Positions 22,611-34,100 of a stretch of 64,000 bases of DNA are shown here, piece by piece. The DNA comes from Patagioenas fasciata. Its lineage: Eukaryota; Chordata; Aves; Columbiformes; Columbidae. The stretch spans positions 35,229,501 to 35,293,500 of the forward strand of contig NC_092526.1 in assembly GCF_037038585.1 (NCBI RefSeq), in the 5' to 3' direction. The position numbers were made by a program, and so were the translations under genes. Under the pieces are notes generated by a model, which saw only the letters and a program-made list of their open reading frames with translations, ran no database searches and was not told the DNA's origin. How positions within the stretch are numbered: position 1 is the first letter of the stretch; each line of letters starts with the position of its first letter.

Positions 22611-25545
22611 AAATCACAGTATCACAGTATCACAGTATGTTTGGGATTGGAAGGGACCTCAAAAGATCATCTAGTCCAATCCCCCTGCTGGAGCAGGAAC
22701 GCCTAGGTGAGGTCGCACAGGAATGTGTCCAGGCGGGCTTTGAATGTCTCCAGGGAAGGAGACTCCACAACCTCCCTGGGTAGCCTGTTCCAGTGCTCTG
22801 TTACCCTCACTGAGAAGAAGTTCTTTCTCAAATTTAAGTGGAACCTCTTGTGTTCCAGCTTGATCCCATTGCCCCTTGTCCTATCATTGTTTGCCACTGA
22901 GAAGAGCCTGACTCCATCCTCGTGGCACTCACCCTTTATATATTTATAAACATTAATTAGGTCACCCCTCAGTCTCCTCTTCTCCAAACTAAAGAGCCCC
23001 AGCTCCCTCAGCCTTTCTTCATAAGGGAGATGCTCCACTCCCTTAATCATCTTTGTTGCCCTACGCTGGACCCTCTCCAGCAGTTCCCTGTCCTTCTTGA
23101 ACTGAGGGGCCCAGAACTGGACACAATATTCCAGATGGGGTCTCACCAGGGCAGGGTAGAGGGGAAGGAGGACCTCTCTCGATCTACTGACCACCCCCCT
23201 TGCAATACACCCGAGGATGCCATTGGCCTTCCTGGCCACAAGGGCACAGTGCTGGCTCATGGTCATCCTGTTGTCCACCAGGACCCCCAGGTCCCTTTCC
23301 CCTACACTGCTCTCTAATAGGTCATTCCCCAACCTATACTGGAACCTGGGGTTGTTCCTGCCCAGATGCAGGACTCTACACTTTCCCTTGTTAAATTCCA
23401 TCAGGTTATCCCCCGCCCAACTCTCCAGCCTGTCCAGGTCCCACTGGATGGCAGCACAGCCTTCTGGCGTGTCAGCCACTCCTGCCAGCTTAGTGTCATC
23501 AGCAAACTTGCTGATGGTACACTCAATTCCCTCGTCTAAATCATTAATGAATATATTGAATAATATTGGCCCCAGTACTGACCCCTGAGGCACTCCACTA
23601 GATACTGGCCTCCAACTGGACTCTGCACCATTGACCACCACTCTCTGGCTTCTCTCTTTAAGCCAGTTTGCAACCCACCTCACTACTCTATTGTCTAGAC
23701 CACACCTCCTCAATTTAGCTGTGAGGATGCTGTGAGAGACTGTGTCAAAGGCTTTACTGAAGTCAAGGTAGACCACATCCACCGCTCTGTCGTCATCCAT
23801 CCACCTTGTTACATTCTCATAAAAGGCTATGAGGTTGGTCAAGCATGACTTACCCTTGGTAAAGCCATGCTGACTGCCCCTAATGACCCTCTTTTCCCTG
23901 ATGTGCCTTGAGATGACACCAAGGATAAGCTGTTCCATTACTTTTCCAGGGACAGAGGTGAGGCTGACCGGTCTATAATTACCCGGGTCCTCCTTCTTGC
24001 CCTTTTTAAAGACTGGAGTGACATTTGCTTTCCTCCAATCCTCGGGCACCTCTCCCGTTTCCCAAGACTAGGCAAAAATGATGGAGAGCGGTCTAGCAAT
24101 GACTTCAGCCAGCTCCCTCAGCACCCGCGGATGCATCCCATCTGGACCCATGGATTTATGGATGTCCAGACTATTTAATTGTTCCCTAACCCAGTCCTCA
24201 TTGACTAAAGCAAACTCCTCCATTGACCTGGCTTCATCCGGGGTCTCAGGGGTACAGGGTTCCCCAGGACAGCCTCCAGCGGAGTAGACAGAGACAAAGG
24301 CGGCATTCAGCAATTCTGCCTTCTCTGTGTCTTCTGCCACCAGGGCACCCACCTCATTCATCAGTGGGCCTACATTGCCTCTGGTATTAGTTTTATCTGC
24401 TATGTATTTGAAAAAGTTCTTCTTGCTGTCCTTGACCCCTCTCGCCAGCTGTAATTCTAAGGAGGCCTTGGCTACCCTAGCTGCCTTCCTGCATCCTCTA
24501 ACAGCAGCCTTATATTCCTCCCAAGTGGCCAGCCCCTGCTTCCATGACCTGTAAACTCTCCTCTTCTGCTTGAGCATACCCAACAGATCCCTATTCAACC
24601 ACGCAGGCCTTCTGGCTCCCTTCCTCGACTTCCTACGTGTGGGGATGCTCTGATCCTGAGCATGGAAGAAGCAATCTCTGAATGCAATCCAGCTCTCTTG
24701 GGCCCCTTTTCCTTCAAGCAGTCTTGCCCATGGGATTTCCCCCAGCAATTGCTTGAAAAGGCCGAAATTAGCCCTGCCAAAGTCCAGGGTTGCAATTCTA
24801 CTTGCTATTCTGTTCCTGCCACACGAGATGCTGAACTCCACCATCTCGTGGTCACTGCAACCCAGGCAGCCCTCGACCTTTACTGCTTCGACCAGACCCT
24901 CTTTGTTAGTGAGGATGAGATCCAGCAGTGTACCTCTCCTGGTCAGCTCCTCCACCATCTGCATGAGGAAGTTATCATCAATGCACTGGAGGAACCTCCT
25001 GGACTGTGGCTGGCTGGCTGAATGGTCCTTCCAGCAGACATCAGGGAAGTTAAAATCACCCACAACAACCAGGGCCTGTGACTGTGAGGCCACTCTCAGC
25101 TGCGCATAGAAGGCCTCATCAACTTCCTCAGCCTGATCTGGTGGCCTGTAATAGACACCTACAACAGTATCACCCCTGCCAGCCTGTCCCTTGATCCTGA
25201 CCCATACACTCTCAACTCGTTCCTCATCCGCTCCTGGGCAGAATTTAGTACATTGCAGTTGCTCTCTCACATAGAGAGCAACTCCACCACCACGCCTGGC
25301 TGGCCTGTCTTTCCTGAAAAGGGCGTAGCCATCCATGACCACATTCCAGTCATGTGAACTGTCCCACCACGTTTCTGTAATTGCCACCAGATCATAATCT
25401 CCCGACCGAACATAGGATTCTAACTCCTCCTGCTTATTCCCCATGCTGCGCGCATTGGTGTACAGGCATTTCAGGGAGCGAGCAGAGAACACCAATTTCT
25501 CCCTAGGGGCACAGGAGGCCACCCAGTCCTCATGCCACTATACAG
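22611..25545 (-). mobile_element. Nearly intact CR1 LINE (ORF2 with a single stop)
   Basis: A young-looking CR1 on the minus strand. The endonuclease opens with LKCLYTNARSMGNKQEELES and has AITETWWDSSHDWNV, then RRGGGVALYVREQLQC and VVGDFNFPDVCWKDHS. The reverse transcriptase has [65 protein letters not shown] and the catalytic [10 protein letters not shown]. The frame from about 25522 to 22703 is open except for one TAG at 24068-24070, inside the segment [16 protein letters not shown], where a sense codon is expected. The 3' end at 22611-22640 has about three copies of the 8-9-base terminal repeat (atcacagt). It is probably 5'-truncated, with no ORF1 seen. It is absent from the duplicated units. 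Confidence 0.92.
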
Positions 25546-27019
25546 CACAATATCTGTGCAAATCCTAAGGAGGAGTCTCTGCGATTTACAGAGAGCTCAG
25601 CACTGGGGCCAGGTACACCACAAGGTACAAATTTATTACAATAAACAACATTGCAGCAGAGGCTTCTATCAGCAACGGAAAACTGCTGAGTCTGTGCTGT
25701 CAAGCACAATACCTCTTTGTTTTCATCCTGACCTACATCTCTGTGCTGCTCTCATTTCTTTTCTTTCTCCAGGAGCAACAGGAAGGAAAAGCCACTCAGT
25801 TCTTCTTGTACCTAGTTAAATATAGGAAAGCCTGGACAGAAATAGCCAGCAACAGCCCTCTTGTTTCAGGCCAGGAATTGATTTTAAATGGTAAGAGGTG
25901 GTGTTACTACTTCAGATGAAAAACTCAAAGTAAGATACCATGTCTGAGCAGTATTTCTGATAAACTTGTCAACCTGCAGGATTATATTGTTCCATGAGAT
26001 GTAACTGTGTGATTTAGAGGCATAGGCGGAAGACAAGAAGAAATCAGGATGGAAGAATCAGTACTTCCGCAATAAATACTGCTGCTGGACTATGATCTTT
26101 ATCCCCTGAGCACCATGAGAGTGAGCTTTGTCTTCAGAGGAAAGTCTGATTTTAATTTGGAGCTGCCACATGGCCTCTCCTGCAGGCAGGATGCCTAGAG
26201 GGTCTGCCTGGCTTTGGCCCTGAGAAGCTCTTAAGCAGCTCTGATGGACAGAACAGATAGGAAAAAAACTCCTCTCATAAAAGCAGCGGTGTAGAGGGCT
26301 GGTGGTAATTTGAAAGACTTTTGTGAAACAGCAAGTTCTGAACACTAGCAGCTCAACAGAAATGGGCAGTACTTTCAATGGGCAGCATCAGGTGAAGTAC
26401 CAGGAAGGGTAAAGCAAAGCCTGAGGGTGGTTAAAGTTGGCTCTGGCAAGATGTGCCAGGCTTGTAAAATGCAAATCTATTTTCTTGTGAAGCTTCACTC
26501 ATTTGTGTTCACAAAGGCCCATGAATTTGGGGGAAGAGTAGGAGTGGTGATAGGCAGGAGGAATCCATCCCCTAAGACTCAAGAAAAGCTGGCAAGTGAA
26601 AAAAGTTCAAGGGGAAAACAGAAGAAAGTCTGTTTATTTTTAAGTAGCATTCACAAAGGATAAACTTTATCCTTTCTAGGAAACAAAGTAATTTAGTGCA
26701 TTTTTTGCATTAATTCCTGGGTGAGATGCTGTTTGTGTACCTGACTTCAGCTGGAATTAAACACAGCGTAGCATGTGATCTGCTCATTGAACGAAATCCC
26801 TGTGTTGGGCAGACCCAATGAAAGGAGATGGAATCACATCTTGTTCTGCTGGTCCACCATACCACTCAGTTTTTGGCTATAGAGAAAGCATTAACCTAAA
26901 TTATCTCTTTAGGCAAGAAATGTCCATATCAAACACACCATTGGACCTCACTCAGATGGCACAGGTGTATGACTGCCAGAACTTTTCCCATGTTATACCC
27001 TTCCCAGCCAGACACTGAC
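25546..27019. other. Unique intergenic stretch, nothing recognised
   Basis: Sequence between the 5' end of the CR1 and the UGT1A1-like exon. I looked for first-exon motifs on the minus strand and found none. The open frames are short and unremarkable. Confidence 0.5.
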
Positions 27020-27856
27020 CTGAGATAATGGTTTCCTCTGTCCACAGTTTATGCCTCCAATGAAAACCATATTGGGCATGACAGGCATAGGATATTCAAA
27101 GACAAAGTCAGTTCTCTTCAGCCAAATGGATCCATGACTTAAAAGCTGAGTAATTGTCATTGGCTTTTGGAGAAAGTTTGAGGCCAGGCTTTCAAATGGT
27201 GAGAGGAGTATACTGCAGGTGAGATAGTCCGCAGTGGCAAGCAAGAAATTCCTCGTTCTCTGAGGAAATGTCATATGATCCGTATAGAGTGAGAAAAGTC
27301 GTGGGACGTAGGATGCTGGGTCTGGACTCTGAGCAGCTTGAATGTCTATACCACACGGGATGCCCCGCAAGAAGAAAACAGTAGGGATAGAGAAGTGCAA
27401 AGCAACTATCTGTCCACAGGGTGTCAGAGGATCTGTAAAGATGGCGTCAAATTTACTTTCTTCGATGTATTTCATAATCTCTTTGTTGTACAGTAAGGAA
27501 CTGCAGAAGGCTTCAAACATGGCAACAGTCTTTCTGAAATGAACCCAGGTATTCACAAATCTCGTCAGGAAAGGCTCTTCACTAAAAAGGTTTTCACTGA
27601 GGGAGTGCACATGTTTTTCCATGTCTTCCTTTTTGAAAGGCACAGGATACATTTTGGTTTCATACATCTCTGAGGAATCTATCAGGATCCTGCTGTCTGG
27701 TGCGACAACGACTATTTCATGGCCTCTCGCGCCCAGCTCAGCCAGCACCTCCTTCATGCTCAGCCAGTGGCTGCCCTCCATGGGGATCACCAGCAGTTTC
27801 CCGGCGGTGGCAGCGCCCAGGCGGCACAGGAGTGGCAGCAGCACTGCCAGCAACAT
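27020..27856 (-). CDS. UGT1A: UGT1A first exon resembling UGT1A1 (intact)
   Basis: This exon has 279 codons from ATG 27856 to a CAG/GTCAGT donor; an upstream GTG in the same frame was not used as the start. The signal peptide is MLLAVLLPLLCRLGAATA. It carries VIPMEGSHWLSMKEVL (catalytic His), GHEIVVVAPDSRILI, FDAIFTDPLTPCGQIVALHF (catalytic Asp), SYVPRLFS, HMTFPQRTRNFLL and DFVFEYPMPVMPNMVFIGG. It is single-copy in this window, unlike E1a, E1b and E1c, and the PDSRILIDSSEMY region and the ALHFSIPTVFFLRG wording recall vertebrate UGT1A1. Joined to set 1 it gives 524 residues. Assignment as the bilirubin enzyme is a guess. Confidence 0.9.
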
Positions 27857-28040
27857 GCCGCGAGTCTGACAAGCAGGCACTCATGCACAGAGGGGCCAGG
27901 TGGGTTCACAAGTTTTTGTAGCTATAGTCCACCTCTGCAAACACACCGCTTGGCAGCGCTTTCTGATGTTGCTTCGCCCTTTGGCTTGCCTGGCGTTTCA
28001 AGCCCTCACAAGTTTGCACACAACGGCAGTTGCACTAGGT

Positions 28041-28053
28041 GATTAATGATTAT
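28041..28053 (-). promoter_or_regulatory. HNF1-like site upstream of the UGT1A1-like exon
   Basis: The minus strand reads ATAATCATTAATC, containing AATNATTAA, the palindromic core of the HNF1 consensus, about 185 bases upstream of the start codon. The position and core are compatible with the HNF1 control known for mammalian UGT1A promoters. Confidence 0.4.
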
Positions 28054-28254
28054 AAAAGGTGGAGGACGAGGTTCGTACTTCAGAAGCAGGCTTGTGTGAA
28101 CATGAGAAAGGTGTGTTTCCCATCATATGCTTCACTCTCCTAAGCTGTGAGTACATCTCATTGCCACACCCTTCTCCTTCCTATAGTAGGTCCACAGCCT
28201 CATGACACTTCTTCCCACCAGCCACCTTTCTGACATGACATTTACTGACAGCGC

Positions 28255-28410
28255 GCTCTGAGATACATGGGAACCCCAGAAGGAAACACATCCACAGAGC
28301 AGATGGGCAAAAACACTGCTGGGATTACCCCACATGGTAGTACTGAGTCTAGCAAGAGTGCATCAAAATTAGGTTTTTCCATCTAGTATTGGAGTTCTCT
28401 ACGTCACTGA
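28255..28410 (-). pseudogene. Decayed UGT1A first-exon relic with surviving Asp motif
   Basis: The minus strand, read in one frame, gives REL then NFDALLLDSVLPCGVIPAVF and, a few residues on, VFPSGVP. This matches, residue for residue at the conserved positions, the block KEL..FDAVFTDPVLPCGPIVAEYL..SVYFLRGLP of intact first exons, including the Asp that pairs with the catalytic His. An in-frame stop lies just before it, and neither the signal peptide, the His motif nor the 3' half with the donor can be recognised. It is an old, heavily eroded first exon, not annotated by any long open frame. Confidence 0.7.
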
Positions 28411-30369
28411 AGGCTGGCAGAGTTGTCACAGAGTGTAGTAAACTGATATTCTTTTAATAAGTATTTTCTAATGCAGCTGGGGCAAGTTGTACAGTGAAAC
28501 ATAACTTATAGTAAAGATAAATATGACGAATCAATGTTAAAGTACCTGGGGTTTGGGTTTTGCTTTTTTTTAATAACCAAAACCAGTTGGTACAACTGAA
28601 AAAATGAATTATTTTTTTCATTGGTGCAAACATGCTTTTTTTTAAAGATAAATAGCCAACAGAAAATCTTTCCACATCTCTACATATCTATCTAACCCCT
28701 TACCGAGTATAAAACTAAATTCCAAAACAGCAAGTCATCATTGTACCTCAGATAACATAAACTAACAACAGGTTTCTAATCATGAACCCATGAGTTCATG
28801 GTCCATATCAGTTTAGTTCATGACTGAAACAGTTCATGGACTCTCATCCTTCTCGATTGTAAATTGCTGGGGTTTTAGATGTTGGCGATAATCTCTCATC
28901 ATAAAAATTTAAAAATAGGTGGCTGGGCGGGCGCCTTTGGGTTACAATTTGCTTGTCCAGAGCATTCAGGGCTCTACATCACTGGTGGAGCTTTCTGCAT
29001 GCTTATATTCTCTAGCCTGGTGGGAAAGCTTTGATGCTATTGAGAACACGCTCTCCAAAAAGAACAGCCAGCTCCATCACGTGCACAGTCCCCATATCAG
29101 TAGTTTACAACACAGGACTAACTTAATGGGAATTTTTCAAACAGCCCAGGAGAAGATGATGTGCAGAAACAGATGTGCTGCTCATAACCTCTGAAAAGGC
29201 TGTCAAATGAACACTAGAAGATGATGCCTTCAAGCTAGACTGACAGATGAAGACAGACAGTCGTGTATCCCATGTGGGGCATTTGTGGACACCTGCTTGA
29301 GTCTTTAATAACCCCTCGGCAAACTTTCCCACTCCTGACTCCATGTCCTTTTGAAAGACCCCTTGCGACTGTCCTTCATTTGAACATATATAACCAGCCA
29401 GAGTGAACCAAGTGGCGTTAGAGACTGTCCTGGTAAGCAGACAGGCTCTGCCACTGCCAACACAAGCACTAAACATACTTATCTGGACAAAAGGGGAGGA
29501 TATTAGGGCTTTCTTCTACACCACTCCGTTTCACAAATACTTACAATTTGCAATACTTGAGTATCTTTTTCCTGCTCTTCTGACTGCTATAGAATATGCT
29601 GTACTTGATTCAGAGACCTGGCTGATATCCAAAAGCCCGAATGGGAATTTATGGAAGGCATCCCCACCCAGAAAAGCTTAAAAACAATTAAATAGCCTAC
29701 AAAAGAAGGAGCAGATTCATTTTTAAAAGGCTTTCCTTGATACCTTTACATAACAGGAAGGATGTAAATGAATCAGTCTGGCAGATGGATATGACAGAAA
29801 AAGAACTAATGAATAGTTAAAATCTTATTTCCTATAACCTTCAAAGTATATGAAAGGAAAATGGGTACACAGAAGTATGGATGGACAGTCCATGAGACAG
29901 CTGGAAAGGGAGGACACCATGGGGCAGACAGAGAGCAGACTGTGCTTATGGATGTTCTTCAGGCCCTTTCAGAGCAATATAGCCAAGTCCTTGGAGCCTG
30001 GTCTTGGTTGTAGGGACAGCTCTTACAGAGAGAAACTTCGATGAAATGGAAGCTACTACATCTGGCTCCTGTTAGTGAAGAAAGTTTGCAGCTCACCAAA
30101 ATTCAGGTGAGCTTCAGTTCAACAAAACAGCTTATTATTTGCATAAAAGTTACATGTCACTTGGATTTTCATATCTGATAAGACATTGGATTTGCCAGGA
30201 TATGATTTAACCTGAATGTTGGATCCTAGGAAATAACATTTCTGCATCATGCAAGATTTCTCATTAGCTTTCTATCATTAAATAGGTGCTGCCAGCTAGG
30301 TTTTGATCTAAGGATGCTTAAACATTTATGTTCTTGCCTTTTCAATGAAAACAACATGAAATTTCATAC
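28411..30369. other. Unique intergenic stretch, nothing recognised
   Basis: AT-rich sequence between the relic and the truncated first exon. Several open frames up to about 117 codons occur, but none matches a family I know. No repeat end, RNA gene or further UGT motif was seen. Confidence 0.5.
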
Positions 30370-31187
30370 CTGAGAGAGTTTTTTCTTCTGATCACAGTTT
30401 ATGCCTCAAATAAAAACCATGTTTGGCATCACTGGTCTCGGGAACTCAAACACAAAATCAAATCTCATTAGCCAAACAGATCCACGGCGTAGAAGGTCTG
30501 TAGCTGTCACTTTCTTTTGTAGTATCTCATTTGCAAGTTCTTCAACCAGAAATAATATAGGCTTACAGTAAATGACCTCCAGCAAATGGACTAGCATATT
30601 CGTCACGCATTGAGCAAATGTCATCTGATCTGAATGATTTAGGAAGGGTCTGGGGATATAAGGAGGAGGGTTTGGACACTGGGTAGCTTCAGAATCCATA
30701 CCGCAAAAAAGTCCACGCAAGAAGTATACAGAAGGAACTGAAAGATACTCAGCAATTATTGGTCCACACATCAGAACTGGATCTGTGAAAACCACATCAA
30801 ATTTGCTCTCTCTCAAATACTGTATCAGGTCTTTGTTGTGAAAAAGGCTCTCACAGTTGCTGAAAAATAATTTGGTAATTTCTAACGTGCTTTGATATAT
30901 TGAAATAATTTTATTCAAAATAGATTCTTCAGAAATATGGGCATTAACAAAGGACTTGAGCACAACAGCATAATTTTCCTCTGTGTAACGTACTGGATAT
31001 TCTTTCACTGTATAATTCTGAGGCTCCTTTGGCTTCAAATACAAATTTGTTGATGGTACAACCACAACAACTTTGCGTCCGTTTTGCTGGAGTTTCCCCA
31101 CCACTGGGCACATGCTGAGCCAGTGACTTCCATCATGACGTACCACCAGGATCTTTCCACCTTCAGCAAAGATTAAAGATGATACCA
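30370..31187 (-). pseudogene. UGT1A: 5'-truncated dead UGT1A first exon at the array edge
   Basis: The body is well kept: HDGSHWLSM (catalytic His), FDVVFTDPVLMCGPIIAEYL (catalytic Asp), SVYFLRGLFC, YIPRPFLN, DFVFEFPRPVMPNMVFI and a CAG/GTATGA donor at 30370. Two defects mark it as dead. The 5' end is cut off inside the signal peptide: only LVSSLIFAEGGK remains, preceded by an in-frame TGA and no ATG, because at about 31187 the sequence switches to tandem-unit sequence homologous to 14126 and 48742. Also, a TGA replaces the first Gly of the FIGGINC motif near 30404-30406. The usual GHEIVVV reads GRKVVVV, a further sign of relaxed constraint. Confidence 0.88.
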
Positions 31188-34100
31188 GTCAGGAGCACTT
31201 CTTTCCAGCTTTTATGGCCACTGGATTTCTCCAGAGAGTTTATAGTGCAAGAAGCATGTGGTACTATTGACACAAAAGACATAGATCTCCAGCCTTCCCT
31301 CTTACACCTTTACTCAGAAAGGTGCCTGGCGGTCACACGCGATGTTCTACACACTGAGCAGGAGCTGGCACGCCAAGCAGTGGTGTCACCAAAGTTTGTG
31401 TAACACATTAACCAAACACCTCTTTGTGTAGACAGTGATGCAGCAGAGTATGCAGCTCTTGCACAAGAGTGGCCATAAGAGTTCATAGGTGAGTAGCTCA
31501 AGGTCAAAGATCTTTTTGAAGGCAATGACACCACAGAATATGTGGTCCTTGCTCAAGAAGGGCCATAAGAGTTCATAGGTGAGAGGCTACAGGACAAATG
31601 TTTTTTAAGTTCTTAATAATACCTGCTTTTCAAAAGAAGTTAATAAGGCTTGGCTGTGGCATCCTGTGGAAATCTTATTCTCTGTAACACTCAACTACAG
31701 CCTACAGTTATTCAATGGGAAGTAACAATGATGACAGAGTCCAACTTCTCTGGCTATCAATAAATAGTAGAATATGGGCTACAAATGGTAGACTGAGTGT
31801 TTGGAAAAAGCTTTTTAGTTCCAAGCTTTTGAAGGTTTGCCGGTGTAAGAGCATGGCTGACGTGATCTGATGTGGAAGATAGTCCCACTCCAAGGACTTG
31901 TTTAGATAGCCAAATCAAGTTGATTTGCATGGGATTTCAGTGAATTATTAAATTACTCTTAAGAAACTGAGTTGACACTACAGCAAATGATGCAATGGAT
32001 AGTCAGGGGGTAGATGGGTGAATTAAATAGGCCCTGGTAAACAAAGCAGTGGGAGCACATGCGAAGGCACATGAAAACTTTCAAGATACACCTAGGAAAG
32101 CAGATATCTGCAGTTTGTGCTTAAAGAAGTGCCTGGCCAAGCAGATTTTATCTGCCAGTGAGGAATATTTCATGGAAAGGGAAAAGCTGGATGCCAAAAG
32201 TTGGCAAATTTAGAAAATCCACACAAGATAAAGGAAGGGTATGGTAGCTAAAATAGAGCAGTTTCTTGTGGAGAAGAGGAACTGTTTCAGACTCCAAATG
32301 AAGCAGACTGGATCAGAGAGAGCTCTGAATGTTTTCTTCATGCTGTGTAGCAGCCTGGAAGAGTTGTCATAGAGCAGGTAAGAGTGATGGGATATCTGTT
32401 TCATGGATGTCTACCTTTGCTGAAGGTAGATGAGTGTGACAAGCACATTTTGAGGCTAATACCAAGTGTGTCTTAAAATGGTTCTCCATATGGCACGTTA
32501 AAAAAAAAAAAAAAAAAAAGTGGTTCTCGTAAGGCAGCAAGAAGGACTATAACATCTAAGAACTCTACATTTGAGAGGAAGGAGTTTCGGGCACCAATAC
32601 AGTCCCTTTCTGCAGCCTGTTTAAGCAGAACTTTCTGTCTAGCTGACCATGAGGTGATGTTAAAAGACTAAAAACTACAGGAGGTGGACAGAAGGTATTG
32701 TCGTGCACCAGAGGGTTAGCTGCAGTACCTGTGAGTGCATTTCACATTTCATCAATAAAGAGGAACAGATCTCACACGACCAGGCGATGCGGCATTACAT
32801 ATGCCCTAAGGTGGTAGTAACATACTCAGGTAGGTACCACAGAGTTGCACACATGCTATTACCCTATGCTAATGTATAAAGGGCACTCGATTCTCATATT
32901 TGATGTAATGTCACTTCCAAGTAGTTTTTAAGTTCTGCTAACATTTCAGCCAAATGTGTATTATCTGTGTAACACTAATATAGAGGATGCTTCAAAAGGA
33001 TACATCAGATTTCAAAGCAGCAGTATATTTCAGGATGGCAACATGTTACAATTACACAAAAATTAACTAATGGTTTAATAAGTTATCAAGTTTTAGTAAC
33101 TTTTTAATAAATTATCTATGTTTCTGGCACCTGGTGTATGGAAACTTTCTGCCCTGCCCTTTCAAGTGGTAAAAGTTTCATCCATGGGTGGTTCATGGTT
33201 GCAGAGATACAGTGATTTCAGATTTTATAGACCTCTGTCACGGACTCTGTGCCATAGTTCTTTCAATAGGCTTAGCTATACGGTTTGTTGCATCGCTGCT
33301 TTTCTAGACTGAGTGGCAATTTGGAATCCTCTTAATGCTTCAGTTTTGCTGCATGAGATGCAGCTTTTTCTGAAAAATTAGCCCTATTTCATTGTTTTGC
33401 AAAGTCAGGATCTGAAAAACTTATTTAACAGGAATAGTTATTTCTAAATATAGAAGCTGTGCTGTTACTCTATAAACCACCAAATATATTTGAATACACA
33501 CTCAAAAAATCTGAAATTACATCCAATATTCATTTTATAAGAATAAAGTAAGGTAACATACTACAGGTGAGACTGCAGCCAGCTGACTGGGAGAGGTGAC
33601 CCTTCTCTGTTCAGCACCTGGGAGACATGTGAAGAAGTCTGGTGCTCTCCAGTACAAGACAGACATTGATATGCTGGAGCAGGTCCAGCAAAAGCCAAGG
33701 GGATGGTTAGAGGCTGGGGACCACTGAGAAAGATGAGCTCGCTTAGGATTCAGAAGAGCAGGCTGACAGGAGATCTTACTGCTGGAACAACCTGAACTGG
33801 ATATGCTTTGACTAGGAGGCTGGCTGAGAGTCCTGAAAATGACCTTCCAAATGAAAGTATTTAAGGGGTTTATGATAACTCAAAACACAGAGAATCCTTC
33901 TTTTAAGAAAGAAAAAATACAGGGATGTAGAGGAAATCAGCAACAACAAGTTGGCCCACAGGATGTGTTGAAGGTCTGCCTTGCAGCACATCAACAGCCC
34001 TGGGTGATGAGGCACTGAGCAACCTGCTCTAATGTCCAGGCTGGCTTTGAGCAGAGGTGCAAGGCCAACGAGGAGTTTCCCAGAGCTAATTCCAGACACA

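Noticed and set aside
23030-25109. Several plus-strand open frames of about 60-123 codons
   Set aside because: They are antisense shadows of the CR1 reverse transcriptase and endonuclease frames.
28132-28335. Minus-strand open frame of 67 codons at the first-exon relic
   Set aside because: It is in a different frame from the UGT-like reading and has no similarity of its own. The relic in the other frame explains the region better.
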